DNA from: Desulfobacteraceae bacterium 4572_130
Lineage (GTDB): Bacteria > Desulfobacterota > Desulfobacteria > Desulfobacterales > Desulfobacteraceae
DNA: 64,000 nt
Direction: 5' to 3'
Assembly (NCBI GenBank): GCA_002084425.1
Contig: NBLN01000009.1
Location: 62,001 to 126,000 of the forward strand
This document shows positions 57,764-64,000 of the stretch, piece after piece. The position numbers and the translations under genes were made by a program. The notes beneath the pieces are model-generated. The model worked only from the letters and a program-made list of their open reading frames with translations, did not search any database and was not told the DNA's origin. The first letter of the stretch is position 1. Each line of letters opens with the position of its first letter.

Positions 57764-59492
57764 TAAGCTTAAGCTCCTTTTCTAATTCCCTGATTTTTTT
57801 TTCTATTTTGATTTTTTTTGTTTTTGATTTAAGCAGAATTTTTTTATAAATATCTATAGCCAGCTTATATTTTTTTTCATGTTTATAAGCATCTCCTAAA
57901 TGTTCTAGTATTACAGGATCAAAAGCTATAAGGCTAGCAGCTTTTTCAAGAAATCTTACAGCCTTTGAGAAAAGACCTTTTTTAAAATAAACCCAGCCCA
58001 TACTGTCCGTGATAAATCCATCGTTAGGCTTAATTCCCATAGCTTTTAAGATAAGTTGTTCTGCTATATCAAGATTTATTCCTGCATCTGCATAAGTATA
58101 TCCAAGGTAATTAAGAGCAGTAGCATTATTGGGTTTAAGTTTAATGACTTGTTTCATTGATTCAATACATTTATTTTTTTGTCCTAGTTTATCTTGAACC
58201 ACACCTATATTAAATATGATACTATCATTATCTGGAGATATTAAAACCCCTTTATTTAATATGTTTAAGGCTTTATTATATTCTTTTTCATCTTCATAAA
58301 ATGCTCCTAGAAATGTTATGATTTCAATATTTTCAGGAAATTTTTTATGTTTTTCCTCAAGAAATTTAATTGCTTTTTTATTATTTTCATTTTTTTTATA
58401 AAGAAGTGCGATATAATTTATAATTTTTATATAATATGGTGAATCAGGAGCTATATTTAAAAAATGCTTTATTGCTTTTTTACTTTGTTTTAATTCATAA
58501 AACACAATTCCAGCAAAATAATGAAAAATAGAATTATTGGGAAAACTTTTTAATAAACTAGTAAGAATAATGGATGCATCTTTGTATCTTTCTCCAATAA
58601 TAAATTCTTTTGAAATAAATATTATAAAATCATTATAATTACTTTTTTCTATATTAATTTGACGAAATATTTTATCAGCTTTGTCAATTTTCCCATGTTT
58701 ATAATAATAAAGTGGTAACTCTATCAAAGCCATAATATTATATTCATCAATTTCAAGAATTTTTTGGTAAAGCTGAATTATTTTTAAATCTATTTTTTTT
58801 TGCGTTTTATGAGATTTATATATTTTAATAAGCTCAAGTCTTGGTTCAATTAGATTAGATTTAAGCTCTAATGTTTTTAAGAATTCTTTTTCTGCACGAG
58901 TAAAATTTTTTTTTATTACATGAATTTTACCTAGAAAAAAATGAGCTATGTATGAGTTAGGAAAATGTTTAAGCATTTTTAAATAAATGTTAAAACTTTT
59001 ATCTATATCTTTTTTATTCATATATATATTGCCAAGAATTAAATATATATTTTTCTTATCAGGATTAAGACTAAGTATTCTTTCATATATCTTAAGGGAT
59101 TCATTTTTTTTGTCCATTATTTCTTTTAATTTTGCTAATATTAGCAAACAATCTGTGTCATCAGGATTTTTTTCTACCATTATTTCTGCTGCTTTAAGAG
59201 CTTTTTCCCTATCGTTTTTATAAAGATAAAGAGCAATTAGCTCCTTTTCCAAAAAAAGAGATTTTGGATCATTTTTTATTGCCTTGAGAAGTGAAGCAAG
59301 GGCAAGATCAAGCTCACCTCTTCCTTTATAAAGTTCTGATTTCATATAGTTGAAATAAGAAAACCTATAAAATTTTTCTTCATTCAAATAAGACTTATTA
59401 AGTGTATTAGCAAAGACTCTAGACTTTGTAATAGAAATACAATCTATAAATAAAATTGTAAAAATCAGTAAATATAATAATTGTTTTTTCAT
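57744..59492 (-). CDS. TPR-repeat lipoprotein or exported protein
   Basis: A ~582-residue protein with a signal peptide (KKQLLYLLIFTILFIDCISI; ATG 59492 preferred over an upstream TTG at 59528), followed by TPR units throughout (e.g. ALKAAEIMVEKNPDDTDCLLILAKL, LNYLGYTYADAGINLDIAEQLILKAMGIKPND). It is upstream of, and overlaps, the DUF4292-like lipoprotein gene; the pair probably works at the outer membrane or cell surface. Confidence 0.85.
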   Translation of the reverse strand: MKKQLLYLLIFTILFIDCISITKSRVFANTLNKSYLNEEKFYRFSYFNYMKSELYKGRGELDLALASLLKAIKNDPKSLFLEKELIALYLYKNDREKALKAAEIMVEKNPDDTDCLLILAKLKEIMDKKNESLKIYERILSLNPDKKNIYLILGNIYMNKKDIDKSFNIYLKMLKHFPNSYIAHFFLGKIHVIKKNFTRAEKEFLKTLELKSNLIEPRLELIKIYKSHKTQKKIDLKIIQLYQKILEIDEYNIMALIELPLYYYKHGKIDKADKIFRQINIEKSNYNDFIIFISKEFIIGERYKDASIILTSLLKSFPNNSIFHYFAGIVFYELKQSKKAIKHFLNIAPDSPYYIKIINYIALLYKKNENNKKAIKFLEEKHKKFPENIEIITFLGAFYEDEKEYNKALNILNKGVLISPDNDSIIFNIGVVQDKLGQKNKCIESMKQVIKLKPNNATALNYLGYTYADAGINLDIAEQLILKAMGIKPNDGFITDSMGWVYFKKGLFSKAVRFLEKAASLIAFDPVILEHLGDAYKHEKKYKLAIDIYKKILLKSKTKKIKIEKKIRELEKELKLNVSDYN

Positions 59493-59600
59493 TTTTACCC
59501 AAAAATTTCTTGAGAAGTTACAAGACAATGAAATATGAAAAAATTTTAGTTTTAAATTCTTTCATATAAATTTGATAGTATAGGAATTTTTACAACACCA

Positions 59601-60566
59601 TCATATTTTATTGTGATCATAAGCGTTAAAATCTGGCATATTTTTCTTAAAGTATTCTTTTATTTTTTTAATTATATTATTTTCTACCTGCCTTACTCTT
59701 TCTCGTGAAATAGAATATTCTTTACCTATTTCTTGAAGAGTAAGCGGGTTATCTGAAAATATTCTTTTATTAAATATATCAAGTTCTCGCTGATTAAGTT
59801 TGTTTTTGAATTTAGCTATCCTTTTATGTAGAATTTTTTCTATTTCTTTTTTGGCAAGTTTTTCTTCTGTAGAATCATTTTCTACATTAATAAATTCAAT
59901 CCTTTCTGTATTGGAATCATTTTTTACTGGTTCATCAATTGATAGATCCCATCCATCTAGACGCTGCTCCATATCAATTATTTCTTTTTCAGAAACTCCT
60001 ATTTTATCAGATAAAAGTTTAGGTATTGGATCAAAACCTTCATCTATAAGTTTTTGTTTTTCTTTTTTTAATCTAAAAAAAAGTTTTCTTTGGCCTTGAG
60101 TTGTTCCAATTTTAACTAAACGCCAATTGTCCATGATAAATTTTAGGATATATGCTTTTATCCAAAAGGATGCATAATAAGAAAACTTCACATTTTTATA
60201 TGGATTAAATTTTTTCATAGCTTTTATAAGCCCGATATTGCCCTCTTGAATAAGATCAAGCAAATTATTCATCCAAATTCTTTGAAATTCAATAGCTATC
60301 TTAACCACAAGTCTTAAATTGGATGTAACCATTATATAACCAGCTTCACTATCATTATGATTTTGTATTCTTTCCCCAAGATCCTTTTCTTCTTGTCTTG
60401 TTAAAAGTCTGTATTTATTTATTTCAGAAAGGTAACTTTGAAGAGGATCTGCTTTTACAAGAGCTTTATTACTAGTAGATGCAATCTTTTTTTTATCTTT
60501 TGATAGAAGATAATTTTTTCTTATAGATATTTTATTTTTTATTTTTTGGGGAGGGATGGAGGTCAT
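59601..60566 (-). CDS. rpoH: RNA polymerase sigma factor, RpoH type
   Basis: A 321-residue sigma-70 family factor without region 1.1. DPLQSYLSEINKYRLLT opens region 1.2, NLRLVVKIAIEFQRIWMNNLLDLIQEGNIGLIKAMKKFNP region 2, WIKAYILKFIMDNWRLVKIGTTQGQRKLFFRLKKEKQ the RpoH box, and LTLQEIGKEYSISRERVRQVENNIIKKIKEYF region 4.2. The QGQRKLFF motif is typical of sigma-32. It probably directs heat-shock transcription. Confidence 0.88.
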   Translation of the reverse strand: MTSIPPQKIKNKISIRKNYLLSKDKKKIASTSNKALVKADPLQSYLSEINKYRLLTRQEEKDLGERIQNHNDSEAGYIMVTSNLRLVVKIAIEFQRIWMNNLLDLIQEGNIGLIKAMKKFNPYKNVKFSYYASFWIKAYILKFIMDNWRLVKIGTTQGQRKLFFRLKKEKQKLIDEGFDPIPKLLSDKIGVSEKEIIDMEQRLDGWDLSIDEPVKNDSNTERIEFINVENDSTEEKLAKKEIEKILHKRIAKFKNKLNQRELDIFNKRIFSDNPLTLQEIGKEYSISRERVRQVENNIIKKIKEYFKKNMPDFNAYDHNKI

Positions 60567-60724
60567 ATAAAATACACCTAATTTTATTATCTTAATTCAT
60601 ACAAGAAAATTTTTGTCTCTACTATAAGGAAAAATATCTTTAGAGATATCAAAAACAACTATTATAAACCAAAAATTAATAAATATCGATTTAATTTTTT
60701 TTTAAAAATAAATTGATATTTAAG

Positions 60725-60753
60725 TAGACATAATTTAAATGATTTATTATAAT
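60725..60753 (+). promoter_or_regulatory. Sigma-70 promoter of tRNA-Arg
   Basis: TAGACA (60725-60730) and TATAAT (60748-60753) are spaced by exactly 17 bases, and the tRNA begins ten bases downstream. Confidence 0.8.
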
Positions 60754-60762
60754 TTTTATTTT

Positions 60763-60839
<77 letters not shown>

Positions 60840-60847
60840 TTGTTATT

Positions 60848-60882
60848 AAGGGTTTTCAGCTTTTAGCTGAAAACCCTTTTTT
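60848..60882 (+). terminator. Intrinsic terminator of tRNA-Arg
   Basis: AAGGGTTTTCAGCT and AGCTGAAAACCCTT form a 14-bp stem with a 3-base loop, followed by TTTTTGTTT. It lies nine bases after the CCA end. Confidence 0.95.
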
Positions 60883-60917
60883 GTTTGGGGTGATAATAGG
60901 GTGACACAAGGGGGTAG

Positions 60918-61169
60918 TTTGCTTTAACAAAAAAATATTATCGTGTTGATCATTCAAAAAATGAATTTGCTAATAAAAACAAACATATAAATGGAATAGA
61001 AAATTTTTGGGGGGTTGCCAAAGTAAGATTACTGCGATTTAGGGGATTATCTAAAAAAACTTTTTATTTGCATTTAAAAGAATGTGAATTTCTATTTAAT
61101 AATAGAACACAAAATTTATACAAAATTCTGTTAAAAATATTTAGAAAAAAACCTCTCAAGTTGTCTTGA
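60918..61169 (+). pseudogene. IS1595-family transposase remnant, C-terminus only
   Basis: One frame gives the C-terminal ~80 residues of an ISXO2-like transposase: YRVDHSKNEFANKNKHINGIENFWGVAK, then RFRGLSKKTFYLHLKECEFLFNNR, stop at 61167-61169. The catalytic N-terminal part is missing and an in-frame stop lies upstream (60915). No terminal inverted repeats are visible. Confidence 0.8.
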
Positions 61170-61189
61170 ACCTAAATTGAAAAACCACA

Positions 61190-61403
61190 AAAGAGATTGA
61201 AAATGGGGAAACAAATACTCTAAAAGTTGAAAAAGTTTATGGTCAAAGCTATGAGACCAGGTAAGAAGCTGAAAGTTGTATTTTTGAATATATTGAAGTG
61301 TTTTATAATCGAAAAAGGAGACATTCTTACTTATCTTGGACTTGAAAACCCCCAGGTTTTTGAGAACAGATACATGATGAAATTGTACGAGAAGACAGCA
61401 TGA
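61190..61403 (+). pseudogene. IS3-family transposase remnant with stop and frameshift
   Basis: Remnant of the C-terminal integrase core: LKVEKVYGQSYETR, then an in-frame TAA, then EAESCIFEYIEVFYNRKRRHS, then a frameshift (near 61330) and YLGLENPQVFENRYMMKLYE. The E-x-FYNRKRRHS-LGY block is the classic IS3 signature. Two lesions show it is dead. Confidence 0.75.
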
Positions 61404-61594
61404 TTTTGTGTCTACAAAAAGCAAGAAAGATCATTTCTCTATTCCATCTATGTCATGTTCATTATCAAAACCTATGTAAAGTCCGAAGGCAGTTCATTCT
61501 CTCATATATATGAGAACGGAATTGATTTGATTTTAAACAGGCTGATAAAAGCCTGTTAATAACCTCCTAATATTCAAAAAAGAAAGGAATAGCT
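61404..61594. other. Spacer with palindromes
   Basis: It contains a perfect 16-bp palindrome TCTCATATATATGAGA (61500-61515) and a hairpin AACAGGCT/AGCCTGTT (61536-61557) ahead of the peptidase gene. They may be the remains of its regulatory region. No gene is seen. Confidence 0.45.
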
Positions 61595-62774
61595 ATGAAT
61601 GTTACAATAGATTTTGGAAGAAGAATCAAGAAGATCAGAAAATTAATGAAACAATTTGATATTGATGTACTCATCGGTACCCGAATGGCAAGTGTAACAT
61701 TTGTATCCGGGCATTTGTTCCCTGGAGGGCAGCTGTTCTTGTCTCTCGGGATGGTCGTGTGGAACTGATCAATTTTCTTATTGATCAGGAACGGGTCCAG
61801 GCCGAATTCTGGTTAAGCCAGGTAACGGCCTATGCACCTTTGCCGGGAATGGACATGATCGATATCGCGCGGGCAATACAACAGATCAAAACAAATGGAT
61901 GGCAAAATGGCAAAATCGGTGTTGAACTGGGACATTCACCAAGAGGGAATACTGGATATTTGACCTCAACTGAGTATGAGCTTTTAAATGAGCATCTGCA
62001 GGAAGCTGAGTTTATTAATGCAAATGCAGTTATTGATCAGGCCGGCTATATTAAGGATCCTGAGGAGATCATGCTGATGCAGCAGGCCACGGCCATGGCG
62101 GACAGTGCCATAGATAGCCTTGTGGGTGAATCAATTGCCGTTGGAATGACCGAGGCTGAGGCTGTAGGGATCGGTGAAATGGAACTGCGGAGACTGGGAA
62201 GCGAATACCACTGGGCCGTTACAGGATCAACGGAAGCGGCATCCGGGTACAGAACCGCCTATAACATGTGCGGTACAACACAGCCAACTGATAAGATTCT
62301 ACAGGCCGGCGACAATTTTATTGTCGATCTCCACCCCCTTTACCGAACGTTCATGTCTGATCTTTCCCATAATTTTATCTTGGGAAAACCGACGCCTGAA
62401 CAGCAAAAACTGTGTGATGCCTATCTGAGCGCAGCTAAAACTCTGGTCAGTCATCTTAAGACCGGTAACACTATTGGCCAGGTATGGAACGCCGTTAACG
62501 ATGATTTAACCCAAACCGGTTATGTCCAACATGCTGTACCGTTCTTTGGTCACGGGTTAGGTGTCCTTGGGGGTATGAATGGTATCCACCAATCGGTAAC
62601 AGCGAAGAATTTACAGGGATTGTTCTGGAAGAAAACGTAATCGAAGTGGGATTTTTATCCATGACAGTCCCAGGTGTCGGCGGCATGCGTCTTGAGTGTC
62701 CAATCAGAGTTACCCCGTCAGGTGGTGAGATGCTGTCCCGCACACCGCTCTCTGCAACAATCATCGACCTTTAG
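61595..62774 (+). pseudogene. M24 (Xaa-Pro aminopeptidase/creatinase) gene with two frameshifts
   Basis: About 393 codons in three frames: an N-terminal creatinase-like domain (FDIDVLIGTRMASVTFVSGHL), a break near 61725, the central part with FIVDLHPLYRTFMSDLSHN and HAVPFFGHGLGVLGG, a second break near 62575, and the end GGMRLECPIRVTPSGGEML. The metal-ligand Asp pair, His and Glu are all present across the frames. Base composition is clearly higher in GC than neighbours, which suggests transfer. Start ATG at 61595 with AAAGGAA upstream. Confidence 0.85.
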
Positions 62775-62799
62775 AAAAATGGATCTAAACTCAATTTGT

Positions 62800-62859
62800 C
62801 CTCCATAACTTTTCATTATAGAGGCTTAACCTCAAGTGTACAATCTCTGGGGAGGATCA
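62800..62859 (+). repeat. 60-bp inverted repeat, left arm
   Basis: Bases 62800-62859 are the exact reverse complement of 63941-64000. The arm begins CCTCCATAACTTTTCATTA and ends CTGGGGAGGATCA. The bases next inward do not pair. The right arm reaches the last base of the window, so the outer border may lie further out. Confidence 0.95.
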
Positions 62860-62979
62860 TTCTGGATTATTGCTAGTAGCCTTAAAATACTTGCCAGAAA
62901 ACAAGAAACGAACCAAGCCAACTACAACCGACATAATTATTGCAAAATGGATAACTAGTTTTTCTATGCTATCAATCAT
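62857..62979 (-). CDS. Small single-pass membrane peptide, 40 residues
   Basis: An ATG frame with AGAGGCGGAAA upstream. It encodes MIDSIEKLVIHFAIIMSVV followed by GLVRFLFSGKYFKATSNNPE, so one hydrophobic helix with a basic C-side. The stop codon falls in the last bases of the 60-bp inverted repeat. It lies downstream of the toxin gene on the same strand. The form resembles small hydrophobic toxins or regulatory peptides, but no antisense RNA is evident. Confidence 0.5.
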   Translation of the reverse strand: MIDSIEKLVIHFAIIMSVVVGLVRFLFSGKYFKATSNNPE

Positions 62980-63005
62980 TTTCCGCCTCTTTTTTTAAAC
63001 CCAAC

Positions 63006-63070
63006 GACTCGGATCACAGTTTTCAAATTGGCATGGCTAGTTTGAAATACTTCTGCATTCGTTGGTTATC
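63006..63070. repeat. Nested inverted repeat between toxin gene and membrane peptide gene
   Basis: Outer arms CCAACGA and TCGTTGG (with one further mismatch at the flank) enclose inner arms TTTTCAAATT and AGTTTGAAAT. It lies between the toxin stop (63082) and the ribosome site of the 40-codon gene on the minus strand. It could be a terminator/leader or a recombination site. Confidence 0.5.
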
Positions 63071-63081
63071 CAATTTCTTAA

Positions 63082-63363
63082 TTACTTGTAAGCATCTTTT
63101 CGATCATCAATCGTGAGAACAGAAATTATCTGCTCATTTTGATCGATAATATAGAACAGTCTAAACTTGCCGATCCGGTATCGCCATGTTTCAGGGGAGT
63201 ATCCCCGAAGCTTCTTAATGTTATTTCCCCAAAAAGGTTCTGATCCGATCTGGGGATATACAAAAGAATCAAGTTTCTTCCTCAAGAAGATAGCGTCCTG
63301 GGACGATAAGTTCTTGAGTTTCTTCAGAAATTCGTCCGTTTCAAATATACGGAAATCAGACAA
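63082..63363 (-). CDS. RelE/ParE-family toxin
   Basis: About 93 residues, MSDFRIFETDEFLKKLKNLSSQDAI and the C-terminal KKLRGYSPETWRYRIGKFRLFYIIDQNEQIISVLTIDDRKDAYK. The LRG-xx-WR-RIG-FR pattern is characteristic of RelE/ParE toxins (mRNA interferase or gyrase inhibitor). TTG at 63363 is preferred over GTG 63399, because GAGGT precedes it and the stop of the antitoxin overlaps. It is the second gene of a two-gene operon. Confidence 0.85.
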   Translation of the reverse strand: MSDFRIFETDEFLKKLKNLSSQDAIFLRKKLDSFVYPQIGSEPFWGNNIKKLRGYSPETWRYRIGKFRLFYIIDQNEQIISVLTIDDRKDAYK

Positions 63364-63595
63364 ATCGACCTCGCTTGGCTTTGGAATCGCGGACGCCACG
63401 CTTGATACTGCCGTTCAAACTTGTGTTATCTCTGATTTCTGCCATCTCGAATTCATCAACGTATTCGTGCTCTTCTACAAAACGAAGAGCCGCAGTCTCG
63501 ATAAAATTAGACAACGAACGATTGTCATGTTGTGCCAATCCTCGGAACCTGTTGTAAACTTCTTCATTTATTCTTAATGTGACCGTTTTAGACAT
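63356..63595 (-). CDS. Ribbon-helix-helix antitoxin
   Basis: 79 residues: MSKTVTLRINEEVYNRFRGLA is an RHH (CopG/RelB-type) DNA-binding N-terminus, followed by SLSNFIETAALRFVEE and a C-terminal segment (EMAEIRDNTSLNGSIKRGV) that probably neutralises the toxin. ATG at 63595 is chosen because GGAGGT precedes it. It overlaps the toxin gene start. A palindrome at 63654-63665 is a likely operator. Confidence 0.85.
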   Translation of the reverse strand: MSKTVTLRINEEVYNRFRGLAQHDNRSLSNFIETAALRFVEEHEYVDEFEMAEIRDNTSLNGSIKRGVRDSKAKRGRFV

Positions 63596-63653
63596 TCCAT
63601 ACCTCCTGTCAATGAATATGATGTTATTGTCTGCTGATGGAATACAATAGAAC

Positions 63654-63665
63654 GCATGCGCATGC
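63654..63665. promoter_or_regulatory. Palindromic operator of toxin-antitoxin operon
   Basis: GCATGCGCATGC is a perfect 12-bp palindrome. On the minus strand it lies between candidate -35 TTGCTT and -10 TATTGT (16-base spacing), where binding of the antitoxin would repress the operon. Confidence 0.6.
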
Positions 63666-63713
63666 AAGCAAAACAATTTTTATTTATGGATAACGTTATG
63701 CCTTTATTCGTAA

Positions 63714-63940
63714 TCAATTTTTATTGCTTCTATTTTTTATTTCTTTGTTTATTATCTCTTTTGTTTCTTCAATTTTCATATATTTATGTGCTATTTCTTT
63801 TTGTGCTTTTAAATCAAATTCATCGTTTTTATTTATCGGATATGGAACTTTAATTTTAGCGACTTTCCTTTTAAATCAAATTCATCGTTTTTATTTATCG
63901 GATATGGAACTTTAATTTTAGCGACTTTCTCTTTACTGGC
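63714..63940 (-). pseudogene. Remnant of restriction-specificity-like (HsdS) C-terminus
   Basis: On the minus strand, directly after the inner edge of the right 60-bp repeat, a frame reads KVAKIKVPYPINKNDEFDLK, then AQKEIAHKYMKIEETKEI and a stop at 63714. The pattern of an I-P-x-P strand followed by a coiled coil fits the C-terminus of type I/BcgI-like specificity subunits. A 62-bp tandem duplication (63806-63929) shifts the frame. It is the 3' end only; the 5' part is lost at the inverted repeat. Confidence 0.5.
63806..63929. repeat. 62-bp perfect tandem duplication
   Basis: Two identical units, 63806-63867 and 63868-63929, in the HsdS-like remnant. 62 is not a multiple of three, so the duplication breaks the frame. 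Confidence 0.9.
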
Positions 63941-64000
63941 TGATCCTCCCCAGAGATTGTACACTTGAGGTTAAGCCTCTATAATGAAAAGTTATGGAGG
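63941..64000 (-). repeat. 60-bp inverted repeat, right arm
   Basis: It is the exact reverse complement of 62800-62859 and runs to the end of the window. The two arms define a segment of at least 1,201 bases with the toxin-antitoxin pair, the membrane peptide and the HsdS-like remnant, and with no transposase gene. Confidence 0.95.

Noticed and set aside
61131-61424. Minus-strand frame of 97 codons after the tRNA
   Set aside because: It reads antisense to the IS1595 and IS3 remnants, which match known transposase signatures on the plus strand.
63656-63915. Plus-strand hydrophobic frames at the right end
   Set aside because: They are antisense to the HsdS-like remnant and the tandem duplication, and they lack ribosome sites.
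62800-64000. Integron gene cassette
   Set aside because: The 60-bp repeats are inverted, not direct, and GTTAAGC/GCTTAAC matches to core sites occur without the paired L and R arms of an attC site.

Overview
The window is AT-rich (coding and intergenic DNA alike, apart from the right end) and reads as a chromosomal segment of a flagellated Gram-negative anaerobe, most likely a Desulfobacterota (Desulfobacterales-type deltaproteobacterium). The reasons are an outer-membrane porin, a GT9 heptosyltransferase, a sigma-54/EBP-linked flagellar cluster, an RpoH-type sigma factor, UPF0280 and FolE2, together with the gene orders psd-pssA and asd-greA-rpoZ. This placement is inferred from gene content, not from a database search.

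Left part (1-19 kb): two paralogous secreted FG-GAP/VCBS-repeat proteins lie at 1-1226 and 4542-6077. Between them are an ImmA/IrrE-like metallopeptidase with a Cys-rich tail, a 64-residue protein and a porin. Housekeeping genes follow: argS, a SPOR protein, gatC-gatA, a GT9 heptosyltransferase, a GT2 glycosyltransferase, a MOSC-MogA fusion, ppaC, a Fic enzyme and a DsbA-like thioredoxin-fold protein. A small Cys-rich protein (11760-11930) sits among repeats.

Middle (19-37 kb): priA, trpG/pabA, a sigma-54 response regulator with an N-terminally truncated histidine kinase, hutI with a MaoC/hydratase-2 gene, fxsA, psd-pssA, asd-greA-rpoZ, folE2, dacB, a radical SAM protein and a lone OppC-type permease.

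Flagellar block (37-48 kb, minus strand): flgB-flgC-fliE-fliF-fliG-fliH-fliI-fliJ, then two MotE-like paralogues. It is preceded by an enhancer-binding protein and by a clear -24/-12 promoter at 46951-46965. A second -24/-12 site (54816-54830) lies upstream of a TPR gene, with a small transposable element inserted between site and gene. FliF carries six 12-residue repeats in its cytoplasmic tail, and FliH has an expanded Gly-rich repeat.

48-60 kb: a broken SF1 helicase-nuclease gene, TPR proteins, UPF0280, an Mrp-type ATPase, a lipoprotein and rpoH. Right end (60.8-64 kb): directly after tRNA-Arg(TCT) lies a patchwork of IS1595 and IS3 transposase remnants, a frameshifted higher-GC M24 peptidase, and a segment framed by perfect 60-bp inverted repeats. 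That segment holds a RelE/ParE-type toxin-antitoxin pair, a 40-residue membrane peptide and a restriction-specificity-like remnant.

Across the window, intergenic gaps are filled by at least three interspersed repeat families. Family B has terminal inverted repeats and 5-bp target duplications. Families A and E are structured modules, alone or fused. Family C is a rarer repeat.
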